Shown here in pieces: positions 22,550-30,768 of a DNA stretch of 58,109 nucleotides. A program made the position numbers and the translations under genes. The number at the start of each line of letters is the position of its first letter. Position 1 is the first letter of the stretch. The notes below the pieces were generated by a model. It was not told the origin of the DNA, did not search any database, and saw only the letters and a list, made by a program, of their open reading frames with translations. This DNA is from an uncultured Collinsella sp. (GTDB lineage: Bacteria > Actinomycetota > Coriobacteriia > Coriobacteriales > Coriobacteriaceae), in NCBI GenBank assembly GCA_900542325.1, contig UQMY01000015.1, positions 1 to 58,109 on the forward strand, in the 5' to 3' direction.

Positions 22550-23554
22550 CTAACGCAACATATGAGCGACCAGCTCGGCGCGCGTGCCGATGCCAAGCTT
22601 TGCATATACGCCGGATAGGCGGTTTTTAACAGTGCCCGGCGACACGCCCATATGGCGTGCGATTTCGGCGTTGGTCCACCCACGGCAGGCGAGCATGGCC
22701 ATGGTGAACTCCGTGGTCGTTAGATCGTCGGCCACGTCCTCGCCCGAATCGGGGTTGTGGATGCGCCGCCAGCCGTAACTGAATCGATATGTAATCTCGA
22801 TGATGCGTGCGAAATCGTCAGGGTATTGCGATTTTAGGCATGCCTCGATGAGTCCTTGCAAAAGGCCATGGTGTTCGCCGATGAGCTCGATAAGGCCGTC
22901 GGGACGCGCAATGTCCCAAGCGGCTCCGAAGTGTGCCTTTGCGGCGTCGACGTCTTTGAGGCTCATGTATGCCATGGAAGCTGCCAGGTGCAGGAACAGT
23001 TCCGAGATCGGATAGCTTTCCTGTTTCATGATCAGGGCGTTTTCCGCCATGCCCAGACTGCGGCCGTATTCGCCGCGCAGATACAAGGCGTGCGCCATCA
23101 CGTAGCTGGCGAACAGGCGCAGGCCTTCGGGCAGATGCGCCGCAAGCGGATGAAACTCTTCGGCAGAATACGGGGAAGGCAAGTGCAACAGGACACTCGC
23201 GGCCGAGGCGAACAGGATATGCGTGGCGTGAGCGGCGGGCGATTCCTCGTCAGTTGGCGTATCGAGGATGCCCGTAAGGCAACGACGGGCATCGGCGATA
23301 CGGTTGAGCGACAGACTGGCATATCCGCAGATAAAGCATGCGGAATAGCGCAGCGCGGGATCGGTGGCGTCAAGATAGGGGCGCGCCGTCTTGGCAGCGA
23401 GGGTGGCCTGTCCGCGAAAGTACAGCGCTTCTGCCGTGGCGATGGTGCGTGAATCGGGGTCGGAAATGCCTGCAACCGCAGCGTCAATCTGCCCCGGCAC
23501 AAAGGCGGTGCACATCAACGGCATGGGAATGAGCGGGTAACTATCGCAGTCCAT
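22550..23554 (-). CDS. LuxR-family transcriptional regulator with helical-repeat sensor part
   Basis: A 334-residue regulator. The C-terminal 57 residues form a LuxR/FixJ helix-turn-helix (LTTTEFTMAMLACRGWTNAEIARHMG, SPGTVKNRLSGVYAKLGI). The first 260 residues are alpha-helical and look like tetratricopeptide-type repeats (EALYFRGQATLAAKTARPYL, MAHALYLRGEYGRSLGMAENAL). There is no receiver or ATPase domain. The start is the ATG before DCDSYPL with GGAAG upstream. This class of solitary LuxR regulators is expanded in Coriobacteriia. It lies 155 bases upstream of the surface-protein gene in the same direction, so control of that gene is plausible but not shown. Confidence 0.8.
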   Translation of the reverse strand: MDCDSYPLIPMPLMCTAFVPGQIDAAVAGISDPDSRTIATAEALYFRGQATLAAKTARPYLDATDPALRYSACFICGYASLSLNRIADARRCLTGILDTPTDEESPAAHATHILFASAASVLLHLPSPYSAEEFHPLAAHLPEGLRLFASYVMAHALYLRGEYGRSLGMAENALIMKQESYPISELFLHLAASMAYMSLKDVDAAKAHFGAAWDIARPDGLIELIGEHHGLLQGLIEACLKSQYPDDFARIIEITYRFSYGWRRIHNPDSGEDVADDLTTTEFTMAMLACRGWTNAEIARHMGVSPGTVKNRLSGVYAKLGIGTRAELVAHMLR

Positions 23555-23779
23555 CTTCCATCTTCCATCAGGTGGCCACATTAGCAGCAATTGTACTCCT
23601 GTTGCTCGGGACTGGAATTTGTGGTTATCGCCTACGATTATGCCGAACGAATAAAGGAAGAGTCTATTGGCAATGCTCCCAAGGGAGCTACCGAAGTCTA
23701 GCTGACCTCGACATTAGGAAAAATTGCCACCCCTGCAAAAAGCTCCGTTGCAGCGATGGGAAACGAACCTTGCTCTGCA

Positions 23780-23785
23780 TATAAT
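23780..23785 (+). promoter_or_regulatory. Candidate -10 element of the GMP synthetase gene
   Basis: TATAAT lies 66 bases before the guaA start, within GCATATAATGAGGGC. No good -35 hexamer is visible at the right distance. A short hairpin GCTCCC-AA-GGGAGC lies about 100 bases further upstream. Confidence 0.45.
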
Positions 23786-23850
23786 GAGGGCATATGACAG
23801 CGCGTTTGCATATGCGCGGCGCGTTCCATCGAACCGAAAAGGAGCCCTGC

Positions 23851-24831
23851 ATGGATCCCAACAAGCGTCCCGACGATATGGTGCGTATCACCACTCCCGA
23901 ACTTGCCCAGGTGTTCATCGGCGAGCAGGTCACCGCAATCCGCGAGCAGATCGGTGACAAGAAGGTTCTGCTGGCCCTTTCCGGCGGCGTTGACAGCTCG
24001 GTCGTCGCGGCGCTCCTGATCAAGGCCATCGGCAAGCAGCTCATCTGCGTGCACGTGAACCACGGCCTCATGCGCAAGGGCGAGAGCGAGCAGGTCGTCG
24101 ACGTGTTCCAGAACCAGATGGACGCCAACCTGGTCTATGTGGACGCCACCGACCGCTTCCTCGATAAACTCGTCGACGTCGACGAGCCCGAGGCCAAGCG
24201 CAAGATCATCGGCGCCGAGTTCATCCGCGTGTTCGAGGAGGAGGCCCGCAAGGTTGGCGACGAGGTCAGCTTCCTCGCCCAGGGCACTATCTACCCCGAC
24301 ATTCTGGAGTCGCAGGACGGCGTGAAAGCCCACCACAACGTTGGCGGTCTGCCCGAGGACCTGCAGTTTGAGCTCTGCGAGCCCGTTAAGCTGCTGTACA
24401 AGGACGAGGTGCGCGTCGTGGGCCGCGAGCTCGGCCTGCCCGAGAACATGGTTGAGCGTCAGCCGTTCCCCGGTCCTGGCCTGGGCGTCCGCTGCCTTGG
24501 CGCCATTACCCGCGACCGCCTCGAGGCGCTGCGCGAGGCCGACGCCATCGTGCGCGAGGAGATCGACAAGGCCGGTCTGACCATCTGGCAGTACTTTGCC
24601 GTGGTGCCCGATTTCCGCGCCACCGGCGTGCGCGAGGGCAAGCGCGCCTACGACTGGCCCTGCATTATTCGCTGCATCAATACCGTCGATGTCATGACCG
24701 CTGAGGTGCCCGAGCTCGACTGGGCGCTGCTCAAACGCATTACCGCACGCGTGACCGCCGAGGTCCCCGGTATCTGCCGCGTTTGCTACGACCTTACGCC
24801 GAAGCCCGTCGGCACGGTCGAGTGGGAGTAA
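23851..24831 (+). CDS. guaA: GMP synthase ATP-pyrophosphatase subunit (no glutaminase domain)
   Basis: A 326-residue enzyme that aminates XMP to GMP. The ATP-PPase P-loop is ALSGGVDSSVVAALL near residue 50; ERQPFPGPGLGVRCLG and the C-terminal KPVGTVEWE are characteristic of GuaA. In most bacteria GuaA is about 510-530 residues with an N-terminal GATase domain. Here the protein begins (MDPNKRPDDM, VRITTPELAQVF) at the start of the PPase part. AAAAGGAG precedes the ATG, and no GATase coding sequence lies upstream in any frame. It therefore resembles the two-subunit archaeal type and needs ammonia or a separate glutaminase subunit. Single-gene unit. Confidence 0.88.
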   Translation: MDPNKRPDDMVRITTPELAQVFIGEQVTAIREQIGDKKVLLALSGGVDSSVVAALLIKAIGKQLICVHVNHGLMRKGESEQVVDVFQNQMDANLVYVDATDRFLDKLVDVDEPEAKRKIIGAEFIRVFEEEARKVGDEVSFLAQGTIYPDILESQDGVKAHHNVGGLPEDLQFELCEPVKLLYKDEVRVVGRELGLPENMVERQPFPGPGLGVRCLGAITRDRLEALREADAIVREEIDKAGLTIWQYFAVVPDFRATGVREGKRAYDWPCIIRCINTVDVMTAEVPELDWALLKRITARVTAEVPGICRVCYDLTPKPVGTVEWE

Positions 24832-24864
24832 GCTAACTCAGCTGGTAGGCGACGAGAACTAGCA

Positions 24865-24897
24865 GATGTGACAAAGGGACGGTCCCTTTGTCACATC
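24865..24897. repeat. Palindromic extragenic repeat (ACAAAGGG family)
   Basis: GATGTGACAAAGGGAC and its exact complement are separated by a single G, a 33-base near-perfect palindrome after guaA. It shares the ACAAAGG/CCTTTGT core with elements at 29779, 30645 and 31449, so it is a dispersed repeat as well as a possible terminator. Confidence 0.7.
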
Positions 24898-24947
24898 TTC
24901 GATGTTATGTGCGGGATGGTACACCACACGGCGTGCCATCCCGTTCG

Positions 24948-25514
24948 TTATTTTAATGAGCCGGGTGCGCGAGCGGGAAGAATCACGAGCATGGTCGTTC
25001 CGCGCTTCGAGCTTTCTTCGACCTCGATGGAGCCGCCGTGAAGCGCGGCGATCTCCCAGACCAGCGCAAGCCCCAGCCCCACACCGCCATATGCTCTGCT
25101 GCGCGATCTGTCGACACGAAAGAAGGGCTGAAAGATGCTCGTCTGGTATTGCTTGGGAATGCCTGGCCCTTGGTCACGCACGCGAAGCAGCACGCGGTCG
25201 CCTTCGGCACGGGCGCCGATTTGCACGGTTGAGCTGGGCGCACTGTAGCGAATGGCATTCTCAACCAGGTTGAACAGTAGCCGATAGATCAACGTGTCGC
25301 AGCCGATCGTTTGCGCGTCGCCCTTGCTTACAAGCGTGATGCCCTTTTGCTCGGCAAGGGGCGCCAGGTCGGTGAGCACTTCTTCGATCATCGGCGCCAG
25401 GTCAATCGCATCGTTGCAGGGAACACTACGCAGCTCGCTCATCTCGAGCAGGGTCTTTGTCATGTGCGTCATTCGCTCGGTCTGCTCCTGCAGCAGCCGG
25501 AGCAGGCTCGCTCA
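24948..25514 (-). pseudogene. Histidine kinase, C-terminal remnant (HATPase domain)
   Basis: About 188 codons encode the end of a dimerisation helix (SLLRLLQEQTERMTHMTKTLL) and a full HATPase domain: N box LVENAIRY, G1 DQGPGIP, F box QPFFRVD, G2 GGVGLGLALV. The sensor and phospho-acceptor histidine regions are missing. The frame closes at a TGA created at the junction with the IS element at about 25514. No matching N-terminal part is found beyond the far side of the IS, so the insertion was probably accompanied by a deletion. The internal ATG before THMTKT might give a free HATPase fragment. Confidence 0.8.
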
Positions 25515-25528
25515 TATGACCCAATCCA

Positions 25529-25790
25529 CTGTCAAGGGCCACAATGGCCCCGCCGACCGCTTGCAATCGGTCGGCGGGGCCTGCCGTTAAACCCGTCCCG
25601 GTCCGCCCCCGGCATGTCATCGACGCCTTCGGCTCAGTCTCATATCCGCGGATACCGCTCCGGCGGCCCGCAATCCTCTCCTTCGGCGGGGTTCCCCTAG
25701 TCTGTCTTCGCGCATGCGGCGGCCGCCGCGCGCACAGCGAGAACGGGGGTGTCCCCGAAGGCTGCCCGGCTCGCCGGGACGGGGGCTTAT
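25529..25790 (-). ncRNA. Candidate bridge RNA region of the IS1111-like element
   Basis: This non-coding stretch lies between the transposase stop and the inverted repeat. It contains a perfect 14-base stem (25546-25559 with 25568-25581, GGCCCCGCCGACCG and its complement, loop CTTGCAAT). Recent work shows IS110-family elements encode a bridge RNA in their longer non-coding end. Target and donor loops cannot be assigned by eye. Confidence 0.45.
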
Positions 25791-25792
25791 GT

Positions 25793-26914
25793 CTATTCCG
25801 CGCCCTCCCGGCACATCGTGCCGAGGGCCCACAGCCACCTCACGAGCTCGGCCGCGGTGGCCGCGTTCGCCTTCGCCTGCGGCATCCCGCGGGCGATCAT
25901 CTCCTCGCGGCGGCGCAGGAGCCGCTCGGACCCCTTCCTCCCGTGCATCCTTATCTCGAGGGGCACGCCGGAGCCCTTGGGCATCAGCTTCGGCTGGTGG
26001 CCGGCCTGGGCATAGCACCAGGACCCCTCGACAGCCAGCTTCCTGACGAGCGCGTTGCCGGCCCCGCTGATTCCGCCGAGGCGCACGGAGTCCGCGCTCG
26101 ACCTCTGCTTCGGGGCGAGGCCGAAGTAGGCCGTCACCTGCCTGCCGGAGCGGAACCTCGAGAAGTCGCCGACCTCGGACGCGAAGGCGGCGGCGAGCGC
26201 GAACCCGCACCCCTTGATCGACTGGAGCGCCTCGACCTCGGCCGAGAGGGGGCCCGCCGCGACGGCGGCCCTGTATTCGGCGAGGAGGGCCTCCCTCGTC
26301 TCGTCGGCCGCCTCGACCTCGTTCCTCAGCGCCGCAAGCGCCCGGATGCCTCCGTCGTCGGCGGGGTGTGTGCCGTCGAGCCACCTGAGGAAGCCGTACG
26401 TCCAGTACTTCCGGGGGTTGCCGGCCGGCGTCGTGCCGCCGTAGACATAGCCGCGGCGGGCTAGGAACGCCAGGAGCCGCTGCTTCGCCGCCGCGAGCCT
26501 CGCGGTCGCCGCGTCGTGGGCGGCGGCGAGGTCCCTGAGCCCCTCGATCTCGGGGGACGGCACCCATACCGGGGTGACGTCGTGCGACAGTATCGCCTTG
26601 GCCATCCTGGCCGCGTCGTTGCGGTCGTTCTTGGACGAGAGGTCGGCAGCCGACCTCGGGACCTTGGAGACGGCCGCGACGATGCAGTCGACGCCGAGCC
26701 CGGAGAGCTCCCTTTGCGGGGCGAAGCCGAGGTAGCCGCTCTCGTAGGCGGCGAGCGACGGGCCGGGGAAGCCCGACATCCACTCCGCGACCTCGCCCCA
26801 GGGGTTGCCGCGGAACCTCCTCGTCACGGCCTCGCCCGTCTCCGCGTCGAGCGCGCAGACGGTGGTGGACCTGAGGTGTACGTCCATTCCGAAGGCGGTA
26901 GAATATCTAGGCAC
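25793..26914 (-). CDS. IS110-family transposase (DEDD/Tnp_20)
   Basis: A 373-residue RuvC-like DEDD recombinase. The acidic residues are seen in FGMDVH (residue 10), AAYESGYLG (near 58) and SSKNDRNDAARMAKAIL (near 95-100). The C-terminal Tnp_20 domain has IKGCGFALAAAFASEVGDF and the serine motif GGISGAGNALVRKL. It acts with a bridge RNA to cut and recombine DNA. The start is a GTG with GGAGG upstream. The frame is intact, so the element may be active. Its GC content looks higher than its neighbours, consistent with recent arrival. Confidence 0.9.
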   Translation of the reverse strand: MPRYSTAFGMDVHLRSTTVCALDAETGEAVTRRFRGNPWGEVAEWMSGFPGPSLAAYESGYLGFAPQRELSGLGVDCIVAAVSKVPRSAADLSSKNDRNDAARMAKAILSHDVTPVWVPSPEIEGLRDLAAAHDAATARLAAAKQRLLAFLARRGYVYGGTTPAGNPRKYWTYGFLRWLDGTHPADDGGIRALAALRNEVEAADETREALLAEYRAAVAAGPLSAEVEALQSIKGCGFALAAAFASEVGDFSRFRSGRQVTAYFGLAPKQRSSADSVRLGGISGAGNALVRKLAVEGSWCYAQAGHQPKLMPKGSGVPLEIRMHGRKGSERLLRRREEMIARGMPQAKANAATAAELVRWLWALGTMCREGAE

Positions 26915-27095
26915 GGGAGCCTCCCAACCTCGTTGCGGCGCGGCTGCGCCTCTGGCACTTCAACAACATTGTCGCAGCCCCGACCCGCGGTCACGAGCGG
27001 GGGCTCCTGTCGTTTCCGTGCCCCTGGATTGGGTCATAGTGTCTGTCCGTCCTCTGCCTGCGGCGTTGCCTTGCTCCGGATGCGGTAGGGTAGTC

Positions 27096-27127
27096 ATTGG
27101 GGACGTTCTTAAATGACTAGTCGAAAG
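27096..27127. repeat. Dispersed repeat (TTGGGGACGTTCTT family), copy 1
   Basis: TTGGGGACGTTCTTAAA-GACTAGTCGAAA matches the copy at 43253-43281 with one difference over about 30 bases. The copy here keeps only one side of the palindrome. It lies between the IS element and the hydratase gene. Confidence 0.6.
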
Positions 27128-27292
27128 GGACGCTCTTGCACAAAATCTTCCGGCCCTCGACCGGCACGTCCTTTACTTTACCTAGATAAAGTGAACGTGC
27201 AGATTCGTAACCAACTCGCAACCGTTCTATGGCACGATATTGAACGAATGTATGCTATGCGCCCAAATCTTTTGGGCAGAGTGGGAGACAGT

Positions 27293-29593
27293 ATGGTCAA
27301 GCTGTACGAGGACGGCATCTACCTGCGCGGCGGCAGCGAGGTTGTGCCTGCGGCCGAGGCTGCCGAGCGCGGTATTACGCAGACACCCGAGGATGCCAAG
27401 CGCGGCACCATCGCGTATTCGATCCTCCAGGCACACAATACGTCGGGCGACCCCGAGGCACTCAAGATTCGCTTCGATGCCATGGCGAGCCACGACATCA
27501 CCTTTGTCGGCATCATCCAGACGGCGCGCGCTTCGGGCATGGAGCAGTTCCCGCTGCCTTACGTGCTCACCAACTGCCATAACTCGCTGTGCGCCGTGGG
27601 CGGCACCATCAATGAGGACGACCACGTCTTTGGCCTTTCCGCAGCCAAGAAGTACGGCGGCATCTTCGTTCCGCCGCACATCGCCGTCATCCACTCCTTT
27701 ATGCGCGAGAACTTCGCCGGTTGCGGCAAGATGATCCTGGGTTCCGACTCGCACACCCGCTATGGTGCCCTGGGTACCATAGCCGTGGGCGAGGGCGGCG
27801 GCGAGTTGGCAAAGCAGCTGCTGCGCGACACCTACGATGTCGCCTATCCCGGCGTCGTGGCCATCTACCTCACGGGCGCCCCGCGCCCCGGCGTCGGCCC
27901 GCACGACGTGGCGCTCGCCATCATTCGCGCCGTCTTTGCCAAGGGCTACGTCAAGAACAATGTCATGGAGTTTGTGGGCCCGGGCATCGCGAGCATGACG
28001 ACCGACTACCGCAACGGCGTTGACGTCATGACCACCGAGACCACCTGCCTGTCGAGCATCTGGGCCACCGACGAGGACACGCACGCGTTTTTGACCATGC
28101 ACGGCCGCGGCGACGACTATCGCGAGCTCAAGCCCGCCGATGTCGCCTACTACGACGGTTGCGTCGAGGTCGACCTGTCGAGCATCAAGCCCATGATCGC
28201 ACTGCCGTTCCATCCTTCCAACGGCTTTGAGATCGACGAGCTCAACGAGAACCTCGAGGACATCCTGCACGAGGTGGAGCTCGAGGCCGCCAAGATCGGC
28301 GAGGGCAAGACGCACTTTAGCCTGCTCGACAAGATCGTCGACGGCAAGCTGCACGTGCAGCAGGGCGTTATCGCCGGCTGCTCGGGCGGCAACTATGACT
28401 CCGTGGTCCAGGCTGCCCGCGTGCTCAAGGGCGCCAATACCGGCTGCGGCGAGTTCTCGCTGTCGGTCTATCCCACGAGCCAGCCCGTGGCGCTCGAACT
28501 TATACGCCGCGGCTACATCTACGACCTCATGGAGGCCGGCGCAATCGTGCGCACGGCATTCTGCGGCCCGTGCTTCGGCGCCGGCGACACGCCCGCCAAC
28601 AACGGCCTTTCGATCCGTCACACCACGCGCAACTTCCCCAACCGCGAGGGTTCCAAGCCGGGTAATGGCCAGCTGAGCGCCGTGGCCCTGATGGACGCCC
28701 GCTCCATTGCGGCAACGGCTGCCAACGGCGGCGTCCTGACGCCGGCGACCGACCTGCCCGAGGACACTTGGGACGAGGCCTGCGAGTACACCTTTGACGA
28801 CGCGCCGTACAAGAAGCGCGTGTACTGGGGCTTTGGCAAGGCGGAGCCTGCCGACGAGCTGGTCGAAGGCCCCAACATCAAGCCGTGGCCCGCGATGGAG
28901 CCGCTCGGCGACGACATCCTGCTCAAGGTTTGCTCCAAGATCATGGACCCGGTCACCACGACCGACGAGCTCATTCCCTCGGGCGAGACGAGCTCCTTCC
29001 GCTCCAACCCGCTGGGCCTGGCTGAGTTTACGCTGAGCCGCCGCGACCCGGCCTACGTGGGTCGCTCCAAGGAGGTCGACGCTGTGGAGAAGCGTCGCGT
29101 TGCCGGCGAGTCCGCAGGCGACCTGGCGGCGTTCGATGCCGAGCTTGCCGGTGTGTTTGAGGCGCTGGCCGGCGCGGGTGTCGCGGCCGATGCCAAGGCG
29201 ACCGAGTTCGGTTCCATGATTTACGCCAAGAAGCCTGGCGACGGTAGCGCTCGCGAGCAGGCCGCGAGCTGCCAGCGCGTAATTGGCGGCCTGGCCAACA
29301 TCGTCCACGAGTACGCCACCAAGCGCTATCGCTCCAACGTGATGAACTGGGGCATGGTGCCCTTCCAGATGGAGGCCGAGCCCAACTTTGAGGTGGGCGA
29401 TTACGTCTTTGTGCCGGGTATCCGTGCCGCGCTCGATGGCGACCTGAAGGACATCGCCGCCTACGTGGTGCGCGCCGATGGTGCGGTCGAGCAGATTGAG
29501 CTCTACATTGCCGATATGACGGCCGAGGAGCGTGCCATCGTCAAGGCCGGCTGCCTGATCAACTACAACAAGTTCAAGGCCGCTGCCGAGTAA
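27293..29593 (+). CDS. Aconitase-family hydratase
   Basis: A 766-residue member of the aconitase/isopropylmalate isomerase superfamily. It contains GSDSHTRYGALGTIAVGEGG (substrate loop), VIAGCSGGNYDS and AFCGPCFGAGDTPANNG, with cysteines expected to bind the [4Fe-4S] cluster, then TRNFPNREGSKPG and a C-terminal swivel domain. It resembles the YbhJ-type hydratases rather than AcnA/AcnB, so the true substrate may not be citrate. The start is the ATG before VKLYEDGIYL with GGGAG upstream; a longer frame exists but lacks a ribosome site. It is a single-gene unit ending in two hairpins. No other TCA-cycle genes are nearby. Confidence 0.85.
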   Translation: MVKLYEDGIYLRGGSEVVPAAEAAERGITQTPEDAKRGTIAYSILQAHNTSGDPEALKIRFDAMASHDITFVGIIQTARASGMEQFPLPYVLTNCHNSLCAVGGTINEDDHVFGLSAAKKYGGIFVPPHIAVIHSFMRENFAGCGKMILGSDSHTRYGALGTIAVGEGGGELAKQLLRDTYDVAYPGVVAIYLTGAPRPGVGPHDVALAIIRAVFAKGYVKNNVMEFVGPGIASMTTDYRNGVDVMTTETTCLSSIWATDEDTHAFLTMHGRGDDYRELKPADVAYYDGCVEVDLSSIKPMIALPFHPSNGFEIDELNENLEDILHEVELEAAKIGEGKTHFSLLDKIVDGKLHVQQGVIAGCSGGNYDSVVQAARVLKGANTGCGEFSLSVYPTSQPVALELIRRGYIYDLMEAGAIVRTAFCGPCFGAGDTPANNGLSIRHTTRNFPNREGSKPGNGQLSAVALMDARSIAATAANGGVLTPATDLPEDTWDEACEYTFDDAPYKKRVYWGFGKAEPADELVEGPNIKPWPAMEPLGDDILLKVCSKIMDPVTTTDELIPSGETSSFRSNPLGLAEFTLSRRDPAYVGRSKEVDAVEKRRVAGESAGDLAAFDAELAGVFEALAGAGVAADAKATEFGSMIYAKKPGDGSAREQAASCQRVIGGLANIVHEYATKRYRSNVMNWGMVPFQMEAEPNFEVGDYVFVPGIRAALDGDLKDIAAYVVRADGAVEQIELYIADMTAEERAIVKAGCLINYNKFKAAAE

Positions 29594-29609
29594 CGCACTT
29601 AATTGTCCG

Positions 29610-29681
29610 CCCGGGGCTTACCCTTTCCCGCTCGCTCACGCGCTTCGCGAGGGTCGCGTTCGGGAAAGGGTAAGCCCCGGG
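29610..29681. repeat. 21-bp perfect inverted repeat after the hydratase gene
   Basis: CCCGGGGCTTACCCTTTCCCG at 29610-29630 is exactly complementary to 29661-29681, with a 30-base GC-rich loop. No T-run follows. It probably forms a very stable transcript end, or is a dispersed palindromic element. Confidence 0.65.
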
Positions 29682-29739
29682 CTACATTTCTGCGTTCTCG
29701 TTGGGTCTTGAGGGACGCTAATAAATAGACTTACTTGAT

Positions 29740-29771
29740 GCCGCCCCTTTTTATTGGGGTGGCTTCTTTTT
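29740..29771 (+). terminator. Rho-independent terminator
   Basis: GCCGCCCC and GGGGTGGC form an 8-base stem (one G-T pair) around TTTTTATT and are followed by TTCTTTTTG. It is about 150 bases after the hydratase stop. Confidence 0.65.
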
Positions 29772-29778
29772 GTCGAAA

Positions 29779-29812
29779 ACCGCCACAAAGGGGCAAGCAC
29801 CTTTGTGGTGGT
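29779..29812. repeat. Palindromic extragenic repeat (ACAAAGG family)
   Basis: ACCGCCACAAAGGG faces ACCTTTGTGGTGGT across a short centre, with few mismatches. Same family as 24865, 30645 and 31449. Confidence 0.6.
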
Positions 29813-29865
29813 GGGGGTGAGCTCAATGTCGGTGTGCACGTTGAGCGACATTCTAATGAGCGTCT

Positions 29866-30534
29866 CTACAGGATTTCATCTGGGCTGGCGGGCTTGGTTG
29901 TTTTGGGGATGCCGAGTTTGGAGGACGCGAAATCGTCAACATTGTCCTTAATTCCGTCTTTGGTGTAGACAGTGACCATATAGGTGCTGTGTCCGAATTC
30001 GCCCTTGTCGCGTGTTGCCCAGGCATCCCAGTAGGCGGCCCCGTTTCGCCCTTTGATTTTTCCGACACGGCGGAGTTCTGTTCGCTTTAATTTCTGGTTG
30101 CTATAGATGGTTCGACCGGCCTCCTCGGTGAGTCCGCACTGTCCAAGCATCTTGTCGAGGACTTGGTTCATGTGGCGCTCATCGGTGTTTGGTGCGTAGT
30201 CGTAGGCGAGGGTGATGGAGTCGAGTGGCTGGTCGTCGATTAGATAGTTTAGCGTCTGAGGTCCAAGGCAGAAATAGGGGGAGCATCCGTCGATCTGACC
30301 GAGCAGTGGCAACTTTGACTGCCAACTTCCGGTGGGAATTCCATCTTCGTAAAACACGCCGCGACAGATAAAGGAGAGCGAGGTGGCACGCGAGCCGGCG
30401 TCGACCATTCCGCATAAATCGAAGGGCGAGGTGATACCAAGGGAAAAGGGCGTGATGACGATAAGGAAGAGCATCACGATGGGTATGGCGAGAATGGCGA
30501 TGACGTTGCGACCGGTGGAATGAGGCGGCTTCAT
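29866..30534 (-). CDS. Membrane-anchored secreted protein of unknown function
   Basis: A 222-residue protein with one N-terminal hydrophobic segment (VIAILAIPIVMLFLIVITPF) and an external domain of about 180 residues with four or more cysteines (DLCGM, FICRG, GCSPYFCLG, GQCGL), which may form disulfides. No family was recognised. The start is the ATG before KPPHST. It lies divergently from another single-anchor secreted protein gene; both 3' and 5' flanks carry ACAAAGG palindromes. The C-terminal part (GRNGAAYWDAWATRDKGEFGHSTYMVTVY) is beta-rich. The pairing with the neighbour suggests, but does not prove, a related role. Confidence 0.65.
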   Translation of the reverse strand: MKPPHSTGRNVIAILAIPIVMLFLIVITPFSLGITSPFDLCGMVDAGSRATSLSFICRGVFYEDGIPTGSWQSKLPLLGQIDGCSPYFCLGPQTLNYLIDDQPLDSITLAYDYAPNTDERHMNQVLDKMLGQCGLTEEAGRTIYSNQKLKRTELRRVGKIKGRNGAAYWDAWATRDKGEFGHSTYMVTVYTKDGIKDNVDDFASSKLGIPKTTKPASPDEIL

Positions 30535-30644
30535 ATGCGCTCCTCGAGACAAAGATCTGTTGAGGATAGGCAGAAATGGATATGTTCAGAGAGCAATTCA
30601 AGTTTAATCTCATTGCGCGAGATGGTCGACCGTTAGCGTCGAAA

Positions 30645-30679
30645 ACCACCACAAAGGTGCCTGTCCCCTTTGTGGTGGT
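30645..30679. repeat. Palindromic extragenic repeat (ACAAAGG family)
   Basis: ACCACCACAAAGG and CCTTTGTGGTGGT are perfect 13-base arms around a nine-base centre. The element lies between the two divergent secreted-protein genes. Confidence 0.7.
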
Positions 30680-30768
30680 GAGGAGCGCGCGGCTTCTTTT
30701 GGTAATAGTGTTAGCTGGCGGTATCATTAGTGCAGGTGGCGAAGGTTTGCATTGTGGGGTGTTTTGCC

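Larger units (their letters stand above)
25515..27038 (-). mobile_element. IS110-family (IS1111-like) insertion sequence
   Basis: The element carries one DEDD transposase and ends in a 14-base inverted repeat (TGGATTGGGTCATA at 27025-27038; complement at 25515-25528). Such inverted ends are a feature of the IS1111 subgroup. The non-coding part downstream of the transposase is longer (about 265 bases) than that upstream (about 110 bases), which also fits IS1111, where the bridge RNA is at that end. It truncates a histidine kinase gene. Exact core ends cannot be set without an empty site. Confidence 0.8.

Noticed and set aside
25617..26783. A 388-codon minus-strand frame inside the IS element
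   Set aside because: It overlaps the transposase in another frame and is extremely Arg/Gly-rich. The transposase frame has all catalytic motifs.
27227..29308. A 693-codon minus-strand frame opposite the hydratase gene
   Set aside because: Antisense shadow; the plus strand encodes a full aconitase-family enzyme.
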